A stretch of DNA of 64,000 nucleotides, from positions 62,001-126,000 of the forward strand of contig NZ_CP043654.1 of assembly GCF_014217685.1 (NCBI RefSeq). The letters are read 5' to 3'. The stretch is from Glaciihabitans sp. INWT7 (lineage in GTDB: Bacteria > Actinomycetota > Actinomycetes > Actinomycetales > Microbacteriaceae). The translations under genes and the position numbers were made by a program. The notes beneath the pieces were generated by a model. That model was not told the origin of the DNA. It did no database searches and worked only from the letters and a program-made list of their open reading frames with translations. Below are positions 27,236 through 36,020 of this stretch, in pieces. The first letter of the stretch is position 1; each line of letters begins with the position of its first letter.

Positions 27236-28261
27236 TTACGACTCGATGGCCAGCGGAGCTTCGGGGAACTTGTCACCGGAGAATTGCATCTTCGATCGCT
27301 TCGCGGAGCGAACCTTCGGAATCGGAGTTGGCGATGGCTTGAGGATCAGCACGCCCTTGCCCGTATCCACGTTCAGTCCCGGGTAAACCTTCTGAACAGC
27401 CGCGATGGCTTCGAGGAACGCAGCCTTGAATTGCCGGGGCTGTTTGAACTGCGCTCCAAACTGCTCCTCGAGAGCTGCCCAGCTGATGTGGACGTCTTCC
27501 CGGATCCAGGACATGCGGTGCGCGAGCCAGAGGTACACGTCCGCTTTGAGGGGGCTGGGGGTGAGCTGCCGGAGGACATTGAGATCCAGCGGGATAGGCC
27601 GGGCCAAGATCTCTCGGGAGAAAGCCTCGGAGAGGACTACTTCGTTCTGCCACGGCGCGCGGTGGACGATGTCGCCCTCGTTGCGCGGTGCGCTGTCCCA
27701 CAGGCTCATCTCAGAAGCGAACTGGAAGTAGACCGTCTTCAGCCCCTCGCCGGCGTTGTTGGACGCCCGCCCCTCGAAAGTGATTGAAGATCCGAAGAAC
27801 CGCTGCATGTGGTCGCGCAGTCGGGTTGCGTTCGGACCGGTGTGCTGCATTCCGAGGCTTCGCATGAAAGCCGACACGGAGCCACCGAGCTCGACTGTGC
27901 GCCCACCGGATTTCATCACCTCAGTGGTGAGGAAGGCCACCAAAAGCCGCGGGGTGATCCCGTAGGGATATTTGCGCTCAAACAGTCCGGTCGTGGTGTT
28001 CTTCACCGTTCGCGGGGTCACCTGAAGCGTTACCTCGCCGTTTCGTCGGATCCAGACCTCCTGGTCCTTCGGGTCCTTGTACGGAAGTGACACCTGCGAG
28101 AACAGCGCCGGGGAGTATCCAACATCAGCGGTGTAGTCGGGGCTCTGCTGTATGGATGAAAAACGCAGCAGTTCGAGATCACGCTTGCTGGCGATCTCGA
28201 ATTTGTCGGACCGCTTCGGCTCGCCGGCCTGGCTCATCTGAAACAAGGGCAGATCGCTCAT
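27236..28261 (-). CDS. repA: Plasmid replication initiator RepA (PF04796-like)
   Basis: A 341-residue protein with the RepA_C signature: KYPYGITPRLLVAFLTTEVM, then GGRTVELGGSVSAFMRSLGM and TRLRDHMQRFFGSSI, followed by VLSEAFSREILARPIPLDLN and LTPSPLKADVYLWLAHRMSW. It binds the iterons and opens the origin. The start at ATG 28261 overlaps the stop of the upstream RHH gene (ATGA), so the two are translationally coupled and RepA level is tied to that small protein. The longer frame to 28315 lies inside the RHH gene and is not used. Confidence 0.92.
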   Translation of the reverse strand: MSDLPLFQMSQAGEPKRSDKFEIASKRDLELLRFSSIQQSPDYTADVGYSPALFSQVSLPYKDPKDQEVWIRRNGEVTLQVTPRTVKNTTTGLFERKYPYGITPRLLVAFLTTEVMKSGGRTVELGGSVSAFMRSLGMQHTGPNATRLRDHMQRFFGSSITFEGRASNNAGEGLKTVYFQFASEMSLWDSAPRNEGDIVHRAPWQNEVVLSEAFSREILARPIPLDLNVLRQLTPSPLKADVYLWLAHRMSWIREDVHISWAALEEQFGAQFKQPRQFKAAFLEAIAAVQKVYPGLNVDTGKGVLILKPSPTPIPKVRSAKRSKMQFSGDKFPEAPLAIES

Positions 28262-28476
28262 CGTGTCACCTTCGCGTCGAGGCTGGCGTTCGAGTCGGAG
28301 CGAACACTCCCCCACTTCTCCTCGATCGCCATCTCGACCGCTTCACGCAGCGTGATGCCGTGTGCCACAACTACGTCGTCAAGAAGCTCCCGAGTAACCA
28401 GCGATACGCGAGTGTTCATCTGAACCGATATTTCCCGAGGACGTCGACGCTTTCCCGATATGTCGATGACTGTCAA
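28258..28476 (-). CDS. Ribbon-helix-helix protein, putative copy-control factor
   Basis: A 72-residue basic protein: REISVQMNTRVSLVTRELLD forms a short strand and first helix, and LREAVEMAIEEKWG the second helix, as in RHH (CopG/Arc) DNA-binding proteins. TTG 28476 is the start, with GAGGAGG 6 bases upstream. It is directly upstream of and coupled to repA, the position of CopG-type copy-number repressors. The repression role is inferred. Confidence 0.7.
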   Translation of the reverse strand: MTVIDISGKRRRPREISVQMNTRVSLVTRELLDDVVVAHGITLREAVEMAIEEKWGSVRSDSNASLDAKVTR

Positions 28477-28570
28477 CTGGGCCTCCTCGAGAACGTGCTA
28501 GCTATCACCAAATCATCGCTGGTCTGTGTGCCACGAGCCCTCGCCTCGGTTGGCGTGTCGAAAGATCGAC

Positions 28571-29122
28571 TCAGACGAAAGGGCGACCTCGGGGGAGGTA
28601 GCCCTCTCCCCCGGCGAAGGGCAGGCCACCGTTGTAGGTTTCTTCGAACCGCTCGCACTCTCTGATGACCATTGCGGTCATGAATTCTCGATATGTCTCA
28701 GCTCCCTCGGACTTGCCGACGGCGCGATATACAGCGCGGAGTCGGTTGTGAAGGTGCCGCGGCACTTCGAAGTTGACCCGCGGGATTTTGTTGCTCCGGG
28801 GGGCGTGCGCGAGATCCGTCGGCTCGACAGCTCCACTCCCCCGCTGCCGCCTGGTAGAAACAGGCGCTGAGCTCGGGATCGGCTCGCGTTCCTGCTGCAG
28901 CGACGTGGGCCGAATGTCGGCCTCGACAACAGGACTGGCCTGGGCTGAGACGGGGATTTCACTGGGCGCGGAGTTCACTTGTTGAATTGAGGTTCCAGAC
29001 GGGGCCTGCGACCGAGCGGCCAACCGAGAATCCCGGTCCAGGATTGAGGCCGGTGCGGTCTTTGCTGCCGGCCTTCTGGGCGGCGGGCCGCCCACGTTTC
29101 GATTTGGCTCGCTCTCAGACAT
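28571..29122 (-). CDS. parB: ParB-like centromere-binding protein
   Basis: A 183-residue protein with a long disordered Pro/Ser-rich N-terminal half and a C-terminal domain (NKIPRVNFEVPRHLHNRLRA, then VYRAVGKSEGAETYREFMTA) that reads as a ribbon-helix-helix DNA-binding domain. Its start overlaps the parA stop by 8 bases. This organisation is that of type Ib-like partition modules, where the small protein binds the centromere and stimulates ParA ATPase through its flexible N-terminus. Confidence 0.8.
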   Translation of the reverse strand: MSESEPNRNVGGPPPRRPAAKTAPASILDRDSRLAARSQAPSGTSIQQVNSAPSEIPVSAQASPVVEADIRPTSLQQEREPIPSSAPVSTRRQRGSGAVEPTDLAHAPRSNKIPRVNFEVPRHLHNRLRAVYRAVGKSEGAETYREFMTAMVIRECERFEETYNGGLPFAGGEGYLPRGRPFV

Positions 29123-30059
29123 TGGATTCCTCTGCCGCTTTTGCCTCGGCCGCTTCCAGTTTTGCGATCAGTTCCGTCGTGATCGCCTGCATGGAGTCTG
29201 CGATTGAACCCACAGATGCTGGGCCGGCGGGCTCCGCCTGCTTGCCCGCCCTCCATCGCTCGTACCATTTCGGACCGTTCCGCACCTTGATGTCGAGTTC
29301 ATGAGCAAGTAGGCCGGTCTCGCTCATCTTGTCGGCCGTTGCGGTGGCGTGGAAGGCGTAACTGTCGAAGATCACTCGATCCGCTACAGCCCGACCGAGT
29401 GCCTGGGAAGCCCGCTCCTTGAAGTCAGCCAGCAGCTTCACCGCACCCTTGGACAGCCCGAATGCAATGACCCCCAAGAGGTCGACGTCTGGATTCAGAT
29501 CGATGAGCTTGTCCAGCCGTCTCGCTGTCAGAACTATGCCCTTCACGCTCCTGGCATCGGTCTTCGAGGGGATCAAAATGTATCTCGTCGCGGTCACAGC
29601 GAGGGACTGAATTACGTCGTTGCCGGGAGGACTGTCGATCAGCACGATGTCGTACTCCCCCGCGATCTTCGCCAGCTGGTTCGCCAAAGGAACTCTTGAT
29701 TCCGTCACCTGTCCGAGATATTTCATGTGCGCGAGTTCAGCGGATGCTTCTTCTAGTGCTGTGCCGCCGACGAGCAAATCTAGGTTGGGACGGACGTTCT
29801 TGAGCGGCACTGGAGTTGCGTCGGGCTGTAAGAGAATCCTGGCAAGCCCCTCCCCGTCGTCGTCGTCATCCGTGCCGGTGATGCCTAGATCGTCAGAGAT
29901 GTTCCCCTGCGGATCGAGATCGACGAGAAGCACCTTCCATGAGGACGATGCGAGCAGTCCGCCGATGTTGGCGGTCAGCATCGATTTCCCCACTCCCCCT
30001 TTGTTGTTGATGAGGGTGATCACCCGCTGAAGTTCAGATCGGTCAATAACGCTGGCCAC
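29115..30059 (-). CDS. parA: ParA partition ATPase
   Basis: A 314-residue protein with the deviant Walker A motif NNKGGVGKSMLTANIG near residue 18, a Walker A' region VLLVDLDPQGNISDDLGI and the Walker B segment DIVLIDSPPGND. It forms dynamic nucleoid-bound assemblies that separate plasmid copies. The start is GTG 30059 with GAAAGG upstream. Immediately upstream lies an array of direct repeats that probably serves as centromere and parA operator. Confidence 0.95.
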   Translation of the reverse strand: MASVIDRSELQRVITLINNKGGVGKSMLTANIGGLLASSSWKVLLVDLDPQGNISDDLGITGTDDDDDGEGLARILLQPDATPVPLKNVRPNLDLLVGGTALEEASAELAHMKYLGQVTESRVPLANQLAKIAGEYDIVLIDSPPGNDVIQSLAVTATRYILIPSKTDARSVKGIVLTARRLDKLIDLNPDVDLLGVIAFGLSKGAVKLLADFKERASQALGRAVADRVIFDSYAFHATATADKMSETGLLAHELDIKVRNGPKWYERWRAGKQAEPAGPASVGSIADSMQAITTELIAKLEAAEAKAAEESNV

Positions 30060-30165
30060 ATCGACCTTTCGCTGCCGTTGGAGGCCGACTGTCGGCGTCC
30101 TGATTTAGTCGGGCTAACCGCCCGACTCCCCAGCAATTGTATTTTGCGGTTGATCAATTTGTGCT

Positions 30166-30397
30166 TATTGATCCTTGCGCGTCTTCTGCTCGATTGGCTT
30201 TTGTGCAATATGAACTTAGCGGCCCCTGATCAATTGCGTGATTTGATCTTTGCGACAGCGTCGTGACGGCGCTAATTGCACCAAATGAACTTAGCGTGGG
30301 CGGTTGCGCTAAGCACAATTGGTGCAATTTGTTCCTTGCGTGGCATCAATAGTTCAATTTGAACAATACGACCAATTGCATCAAATTGAACTTAGCG
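30166..30397. repeat. Candidate parS centromere array
   Basis: At least six copies of a 14-15-bp repeat close to AWTTGAWCYTWGCG lie at 30166, 30207, 30241, 30282, 30326 and 30382, all in one orientation, with an inverted copy near 30305. The block is AT-rich and precedes parA. This fits a plasmid centromere bound by the RHH-type ParB. From 30398 to 30539 no gene is seen. Confidence 0.75.
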
Positions 30398-30539
30398 TGA
30401 ATCGTCGCGTGATGGACGAACGAGGCCTCACGAGGGTAAGTGGCCCATATCGGGGGTATCGACGCTCCACGGGGCGCACGGCGCCGATCAGAGGGGTGTG
30501 GGGAAGGAGGGTGAATGTCGGATGCTGTGCTGTCTAGGC

Positions 30540-30941
30540 TCAGAAACCCTGCTCCACCAGGCGGACGAAATCCTCCTGAGTCGAGTTGTCATCGTCCCAG
30601 TGCTCCCCAGAACCTGCTCGGACGACTCGTCCGTCCCGATCTAAGGTCAAGCGAACGGTACTCGCATCGACAAAAGCAGAGTCAGGGAGGTTGTAGATCA
30701 GGTCGATATCGTCTTCGTCATTCACGCTGATGTTCGGTCGGACCGGCATCTCGCCAAAGAGACGTACGATCGCGAGGCGTTGGGCTGCATTCAGATCCTC
30801 GGCACTTCCCATGAGGTAGTCGTTGACATGGCCGGTGACTGCTTTTTCCGACAGGGTCACCTGGGGGCGCGATTGCTCCTTGTCAGAAAACCTTCCCGAG
30901 ATTGACCGCGGGTGGTTGGTGGCGTCGAAGACGTTGTCCAT
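30540..30941 (-). CDS. HPR-tag protein 1
   Basis: A 133-residue acidic protein whose first 30 residues carry the plasmid-wide tag (NHPRSISGRFSDKEQSRPQVTL). The rest (LNAAQRLAIVRLFGEMPVRP ... DSAFVDASTVRLTLDRDGRV) matches no family I know and is unlike the other tag proteins. The GCCRCACACNTA element is 60 bases upstream rather than at the start, and a GAAAGG Shine-Dalgarno precedes this ATG. Confidence 0.75.
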   Translation of the reverse strand: MDNVFDATNHPRSISGRFSDKEQSRPQVTLSEKAVTGHVNDYLMGSAEDLNAAQRLAIVRLFGEMPVRPNISVNDEDDIDLIYNLPDSAFVDASTVRLTLDRDGRVVRAGSGEHWDDDNSTQEDFVRLVEQGF

Positions 30942-31000
30942 GAGTTGTGCCTTTCAGGGGAGCGAGGGCACCCCAGGTTTCGAAAACGTTGCTTGCCGAT

Positions 31001-31013
31001 ATACGTGTGTGGC
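31001..31013 (-). promoter_or_regulatory. Class A element upstream of HPR-tag gene 1
   Basis: GCCACACACGTAT on the minus strand, right after a hairpin of 9-bp arms at 31025-31055 that resembles a terminator of the preceding gene. Confidence 0.6.
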
Positions 31014-31024
31014 GGGCATAGAAC

Positions 31025-31055
31025 TGCCGGGGCTACCTCGTCGGAGGCCCCGGCA
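31025..31055 (-). terminator. Hairpin after HPR-tag gene 2
   Basis: TGCCGGGGC and GCCCCGGCA flank a 13-base loop about 30 bases after the stop at 31086; the T-run is weak, so termination may be partial. Confidence 0.5.
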
Positions 31056-31085
31056 GCGAAGCAGTCTGCTTCTCGAATTGAATGG

Positions 31086-31610
31086 TTAGAGGTGGTCGCC
31101 GAGTGATCCGTCGGCCGAGCTCTCGTTGAGGTCGGCGAAGAGCTGAGCACGGAGGCCAGCGATCGGCTGCCAGCGCGGGCCGAAGTCGTCGGAGTGGTTG
31201 TCGAACTGCCCGACGATACGGCCAGCGTCATCGAAGACGAGGAGCGAGCCGAAAGGCGCCTCGTCCTGGTTCTTGTGCTGGACATCGGCGACGATGAATT
31301 CCCCGTCGCGGTAGACCTTGGTGTCCACCCAGTCGCCGTTGACGTTGGTCTGGCGGAGTCCATTGTCCAGGACCCAAGCGTCGTTGACGGCCTGGGTTGC
31401 GTTGCGCACAAGCGCCTGGTGGGTGGGGGAGAGGTCCTCGGTCTCCGCGGCGGAGAGCTCGGAAGCAACCCCAATCCGGTCGTAGAAGAACGTCGGGTCG
31501 TAGGCCGGCAGCTCGGGGAACGCGAGTCCAACCTCGGGGGCTCCATAGGTCTTTTCAGTGAACGTTCCGTCGTTGAGGCGGGCGTAGTCGGTGTCGTTGT
31601 TGATGGTCAT
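31086..31610 (-). CDS. HPR-tag protein 2 (divergent tag)
   Basis: A 174-residue protein starting with a divergent form of the tag (ARLNDGTFTEKTYGAPEVGL); HPR itself is missing. The remaining sequence (VRNATQAVNDAWVLDNGLRQ ... FDNHSDDFGPRWQPIAGLRA) is of unknown function. The start codon has no Shine-Dalgarno; instead GCCGCACACATAC ends 5 bases upstream and directly abuts the stop of the preceding gene. Confidence 0.75.
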   Translation of the reverse strand: MTINNDTDYARLNDGTFTEKTYGAPEVGLAFPELPAYDPTFFYDRIGVASELSAAETEDLSPTHQALVRNATQAVNDAWVLDNGLRQTNVNGDWVDTKVYRDGEFIVADVQHKNQDEAPFGSLLVFDDAGRIVGQFDNHSDDFGPRWQPIAGLRAQLFADLNESSADGSLGDHL

Positions 31611-31615
31611 GAAAA

Positions 31616-31628
31616 GTATGTGTGCGGC
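31616..31628 (-). promoter_or_regulatory. Class A element at HPR-tag gene 2
   Basis: GCCGCACACATAC overlaps the TAG stop region of the upstream gene and ends 5 bases before ATG 31610. Confidence 0.65.
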
Positions 31629-31630
31629 TA

Positions 31631-32305
31631 CTATTCAGGCGTCCCAACGACGATGATGATTCCCTTGCCGTCAGATGTTGCCGCTGATGCGTAGGCGAGA
31701 GCCTCGTGCCCGAAAAGGATAGGCGCGGTCGGCGATGTGCCGAAACCGTCGACGGCGCGACCGATAAGGTCGCGTCCCTCGACGCCGTAGCCACCGATAA
31801 TCACCGCGGCGTCTCGGCCGCACACAGTTTCCGCGTGAGTACCGGACAGACCGTTCGAAGCAGCAAGCGTCGTCTTCGCCCACTCGAGAAAACATGCATC
31901 GAGGTGCACGGCCACAGCAGCAGGCTCTGAGGGCAGCACGGTCGATCCGAGGTACTGGACATCGAAACCGAAGTCGCGGCTGAGGCCGTTTGACGTGTCA
32001 ACTATCGGAGAGCCACCGACCTCGGCCAGTGGGAGGCTTGCGTCATTCTCAATACTCACCGATGCGTGTCCCGGCTCAGGGCTCCCGCTCGCTTTTGCGT
32101 CGGCGCGCAGGCGTGCGATCTCGACGGAGTCGAGCTTCACATGGGAAATGCCGGTGGATGCGGGGGAGGGGCTGACCGAGGAGGACGAGAGTGCCCAGCA
32201 TCCGATACCCGTTGCGGCAGCCAGAACGACTGCCGCAACGATGATGATGCGATTCGTGCGACGCCTCACGCCGGGGCCCGGCGCAGCACGTCGGCGCCCG
32301 CTCAA
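31631..32305 (-). CDS. Membrane-anchored protein at the end of the pilin operon
   Basis: A 224-residue protein: a basic N-terminus, one transmembrane helix (IIIVAAVVLAAATGIGCWAL, residues 20-40), a Ser/Pro linker, then an extracytoplasmic domain of about 170 residues. Its ATG overlaps the stop of the large pilin-like gene (ATGA), so it is co-produced with it. It may be a pilus accessory protein; no family recognised. Confidence 0.7.
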   Translation of the reverse strand: MSGRRRAAPGPGVRRRTNRIIIVAAVVLAAATGIGCWALSSSSVSPSPASTGISHVKLDSVEIARLRADAKASGSPEPGHASVSIENDASLPLAEVGGSPIVDTSNGLSRDFGFDVQYLGSTVLPSEPAAVAVHLDACFLEWAKTTLAASNGLSGTHAETVCGRDAAVIIGGYGVEGRDLIGRAVDGFGTSPTAPILFGHEALAYASAATSDGKGIIIVVGTPE

Positions 32306-34416
32306 CCCCAGACCCGGTTCACGTTGTAGTGGACGTCAGCGCCTTTGACGCTGACAGGTGAGGTCACCCAGAGTGTGTCGCACTTGTACACCGGTCGCGA
32401 GTGGAGATAGTGGGCCACCTGGGTGCCGTCACCGATCTGCCAGCCGTCCTGCTTCCCGAAGTACCCCTTGTCGTTGCCGGGGCCGGGGATCGAGAGGTTC
32501 TCGGTGTGATAGTAGGACCATCCCAGCTTGGAGCCGGCGGGGCAGTAGGTGATGAAGTCCATCTGGTACGACTCGTTGAACCCGCCGCCGTTGATAGCCA
32601 GCCCGGCCGGGTAGGTCTTGTTGCAGGTAGTCGGCTGGATGTTCCAGCAGGTGGCGAAACCTTCGGTGTCGCCGCGGACGAAGTCACGGAAGTCAAAACC
32701 GTCGTACACGGGTGCGGCGGGTGAGTTCATACGCGTGTAGAAAGTGGCGCTCTGAGCTGTCGAAACCTTGCTCTGCGAGCCGGTGACGGGTGAGACACAC
32801 TTGGTATCGACTCGCTCCTGGTAGGGATAGCCCTCGAGAGCGTAAGTCGGGTTCCAGACGGCGTTCGTCTTCGTTCCAAATGCGCCGATCGTGTAGTTGC
32901 CGGTGGAGACCGCTCCGGTCGTTCCGTTCCAGATCTTGTTCTGGATCTCACGCGAGCTCGAAACGGTTCCGGCCGGGCAGGCTCCCGCGTAGCCCCAGCT
33001 GATGGACCCATCCGTGATCTTGGCGCCAGATCCGGTCCCCGTGTAGGTGATCGCGGAAGCCATCGGAGCGGCAGGCCAGGCGTTCGAAACTCCGCCGTAA
33101 GCGGGATTGCCATCCAGGCCGTTCACCGTCGGGGTCACCTTGTAGTTGGTGGCGAAACCGTACGTGGTGCCGAGAGGGAATGTGACAGTCTTCGCGAGAG
33201 CCGTGGTGGAGCCCTCGTCGCCCGACGCGGTCGGCTTGACCGGCGCCGCAGTCCAAGTAACACCGAAAGTGGTCGGGAGGCTCGACACGGGAGTCCAGCT
33301 GAGGTCATGCTTCTCAGCAGTTGTTCCGTTCGCGACGGTCAGTGAAGTCGCGGGCACCGTCTGGGTGTAGAGCGCGCTCGCCTCGTCCGGCTTGTTCGCC
33401 AGGTCGCACTTGACTGAAACCTGAGCCTCGCCTTCGGATCCGTTGCGGACTCGGGGCATGTTGAAGACGGTCGGGTTGCCGTTCATGACGCGGCTGAAGG
33501 TCGCGCTTTCCGGAGACTGTCCGGCAGGAGATGATGGCGCCCATGTGATGGTGACGAGCGACGGCATGTCCTGGCAGATGCCGCCCAGGAAGGAGACGGT
33601 CGCGCCTTCGCGGACTCCTCCGTAGATGTCGCCAGCGGTAGCGGACCGAGTGACCCAGACCTGGCCGATTGCGCTGGGCGCGACGATCGGCTCGGCAGGC
33701 GGGACATACTTCGATCCCGGCTGAGCTTCGGCGAAGTTGACGACCGAGGTGAGTCCCACCATCTTGGCGTTGCGTGCGTAAGTAGTGAGGCCCTTCGCGT
33801 CAGCGCCGAGCTTCATTTCTACGCGCTGCGGGCGGACATCGGCCCAGTCCTGTGCGGGAACTCCCGCCGGCGCAACAGCGGCGGCAAGCGTGGCGTTGCC
33901 CGCGGAGTCGAAGGTGATCGAGCGACCGCCCACATTTTCAAACGTGAAGATGCTCGGAGTTACGTTGGCGAGGAGAGCGTCGCGTCCCACCGGGCTCGGG
34001 GCAGGGATCGGCGTGCTGTCGTCGCACTTTCCGGCAGAGCTGGCCTTGTCGTTGACCAGGGTGAGGACTCCGTTCACCTGCACATCGCGCCATGTGACTA
34101 TGTCGCAGGACTCGACGCCCGACGGTGAGGTCCTTGTCGTCATCAGCACAGCGGTATCGGTACCGAGACCCTTGACGATGTCCGCCTTGCCCACCGCAGC
34201 GGTGAAGCGAAGGCTCGACGCCTGAAAAGATGCCGAAGTCTGCGTGGACGTGGTCGTCGAGAGGAAGATGAACAGCATGACGCCGATGGCGCTGACAAGC
34301 CCGGTGAGCACGATGATGCGAACGATCATCGAGACCATGAGGTCAGGGATCGACACCGAGATGCCGCCGGTCCTGTTCTGCAGAACCTGAGCTCGGGTAC
34401 GGAGCGGGTGCTTCAT
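32302..34416 (-). CDS. Large pilin-like surface protein
   Basis: About 704 residues from ATG 34416 (GGAAG 5 bases upstream). A prepilin-like N-terminus is visible: a basic leader ending RTGG, then ISVSIPDLMVSMIVRIIVLT as the hydrophobic helix. The ISVSIPDLM core echoes LEVSIPNII of the small pilin, so the same peptidase probably cleaves both. The remaining 600 residues are Ser/Thr/Gly-rich with repeated beta-type segments, like an adhesin or tip protein. It follows the RCC1 pilin gene directly (3-base overlap region). Confidence 0.8.
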   Translation of the reverse strand: MKHPLRTRAQVLQNRTGGISVSIPDLMVSMIVRIIVLTGLVSAIGVMLFIFLSTTTSTQTSASFQASSLRFTAAVGKADIVKGLGTDTAVLMTTRTSPSGVESCDIVTWRDVQVNGVLTLVNDKASSAGKCDDSTPIPAPSPVGRDALLANVTPSIFTFENVGGRSITFDSAGNATLAAAVAPAGVPAQDWADVRPQRVEMKLGADAKGLTTYARNAKMVGLTSVVNFAEAQPGSKYVPPAEPIVAPSAIGQVWVTRSATAGDIYGGVREGATVSFLGGICQDMPSLVTITWAPSSPAGQSPESATFSRVMNGNPTVFNMPRVRNGSEGEAQVSVKCDLANKPDEASALYTQTVPATSLTVANGTTAEKHDLSWTPVSSLPTTFGVTWTAAPVKPTASGDEGSTTALAKTVTFPLGTTYGFATNYKVTPTVNGLDGNPAYGGVSNAWPAAPMASAITYTGTGSGAKITDGSISWGYAGACPAGTVSSSREIQNKIWNGTTGAVSTGNYTIGAFGTKTNAVWNPTYALEGYPYQERVDTKCVSPVTGSQSKVSTAQSATFYTRMNSPAAPVYDGFDFRDFVRGDTEGFATCWNIQPTTCNKTYPAGLAINGGGFNESYQMDFITYCPAGSKLGWSYYHTENLSIPGPGNDKGYFGKQDGWQIGDGTQVAHYLHSRPVYKCDTLWVTSPVSVKGADVHYNVNRVWG

Positions 34417-34418
34417 TA

Positions 34419-36020
34419 CTACTTCCATCCGGTCGGGGCGGAGCCGTCGGGGAACGGCATTTTCAGTGCAGTGTTCGGTGTGGTTCCGAAGTCAACCGGC
34501 CAGAGACCAGAGTCGCTGTGGCCAAAAGACCAAAGCCCACCGCGTGAGTCCATGGCCGCCGTAGCGACCGCGTCGACACTCAGGCCGATGAAGGTGACAC
34601 CAGGAACCGCCAGCTTCGGCACGCGGGAGACGGTGGTAGTTCCGTCTCCGTACTGGCCGCCGGCGTTGGCACCCCATGCGTAGAGGTTCCCGGCCGTGCT
34701 GATCGCGTAGCTGGTGTTCGCGTCGGCGGCCGTGGTGCTGAACGTGTCGGTGGTGGTCGCGAGCACCGGGCTGGTGCGGGGCAGGTTGGTTCCGTCTCCG
34801 GCGGCGCCCGCCAGTCCCCATGCCCACAGTTTTCCGGCCATGTCGACAGCCGCGGTGCGACGGCCGCTCGTTTGGATGCTTGCAAATTTGGTGACGCCGA
34901 CTTGAGTGGGGGTCGCCACATCGACAGTCGTTCCGAGGCCGAGCTGTCCGGCGGCGTTCGCGCCCCAGGCCCAGAGGCTCCCGGCCGTATCAATCGCGAA
35001 CGTGGAACCTGCTTGAGTGGTTACGGAGAAGAACGTCTGGCCCGGGGCGACCTGCTCAGCATCGCGGATAGAGGCCGCGGCCGAGCCGGTGCCCAGGCGA
35101 CCGTTGGCGTTCTGCCCCCAGGCCCACAGGCGGCCCTGGCTGTCGATAGCGAAGGTGGAGTTCGAGCCGGTGGCAACCGTCTGGATCGGGTAGTTGATCC
35201 CGCCACGGACCGGGACACCGGACCCGGCAGCAAGGCCGAGCTTGTTGCTCGTGTTGGCGCCCCACACCCACAGTGCGCCCTTCGAGTCCACCGCGAAGCT
35301 CGAGGTGGCGTCGGTGACTACCTTCCGGTATTTGACCGCAGGAGTCAGCGGGACGGGCGAAGCGCTGTCCGTTGTCGTTCCATCGCCGAGCTGCCCACTT
35401 GCGTTCGCGCCCCAGCCCCAGAGGTGCCCACTCGAGTCGATGGCGAGACGGCTTGCCGCAGTGATCCAGTTCGTGGCATCTTTCGATTGGCCGGCTTGTT
35501 CTTTCAGCGTGAGGGGACGGATGGAACCCGCGGTGAATCCCCAGAGTGTGTAGGTGTCCGCGAGCTCGTTCGGCGCGAGCGCCCAGACGGGATAGCCCGC
35601 TGCGTCGAAACCTGTCACGTGGGTTACAACCGTCGGCGAGACTCGGACCGTTCGGTCGATAGCGAAGCGACCCGATTCGCTGGCTGCGTGAACGACCAAC
35701 GTCTTGCTCTTGTCGGGATTGACCCCCAGGCTCGTGATCGTCGTTCCCAGACCGGTGCGCGCATCCCACTCGAATGCGAGAGACGGGGTGACAGAGTCGG
35801 AGGTCAGTGAAGTGTTCAGCTGTCCAGCGAACTCGTTCGCGCGCGACTCCACCGCGGCGGTGAGGTTCTTGGTCTGGGCGACGAGCGTCGATTGCGCGGA
35901 GAAGTTCACGACCGTGACACCGACGGCGAACATGACAATGATGGCGAGGACGCTGAGCCCGAGGACTTCAGCGAAGCCGCGCTTGGAGGCGAGGACTGCC
36001 TTGTAGCTGAACTTGGTCAT
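34419..36020 (-). CDS. Pilin with RCC1-repeat head
   Basis: A 533-residue protein with a prepilin-type leader and helix (KRG then FAEVLGLSVLAIIVMFAVGV) followed by at least six RCC1-type repeats (LWGWGANASGQLGDGTTTDS, LWVWGANTSNKLGLAAGSGV, LWAWGQNANGRLGTGSAAAS, LWAWGANAAGQLGLGTTVDV and others). RCC1 repeats form a beta-propeller; here it would sit at the extracellular end of a pilin-type stalk and probably mediates binding. It lies between the minor pilin gene and the large pilin-like gene, with overlapping or nearly touching ends. Confidence 0.9.
   Translation of the reverse strand: MTKFSYKAVLASKRGFAEVLGLSVLAIIVMFAVGVTVVNFSAQSTLVAQTKNLTAAVESRANEFAGQLNTSLTSDSVTPSLAFEWDARTGLGTTITSLGVNPDKSKTLVVHAASESGRFAIDRTVRVSPTVVTHVTGFDAAGYPVWALAPNELADTYTLWGFTAGSIRPLTLKEQAGQSKDATNWITAASRLAIDSSGHLWGWGANASGQLGDGTTTDSASPVPLTPAVKYRKVVTDATSSFAVDSKGALWVWGANTSNKLGLAAGSGVPVRGGINYPIQTVATGSNSTFAIDSQGRLWAWGQNANGRLGTGSAAASIRDAEQVAPGQTFFSVTTQAGSTFAIDTAGSLWAWGANAAGQLGLGTTVDVATPTQVGVTKFASIQTSGRRTAAVDMAGKLWAWGLAGAAGDGTNLPRTSPVLATTTDTFSTTAADANTSYAISTAGNLYAWGANAGGQYGDGTTTVSRVPKLAVPGVTFIGLSVDAVATAAMDSRGGLWSFGHSDSGLWPVDFGTTPNTALKMPFPDGSAPTGWK

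Noticed and set aside
34872-35810. 312-codon plus-strand frame opposite the RCC1 pilin
   Set aside because: Translation is Arg/Gly-rich noise typical of an antisense frame; the minus-strand RCC1 repeats are unambiguous.
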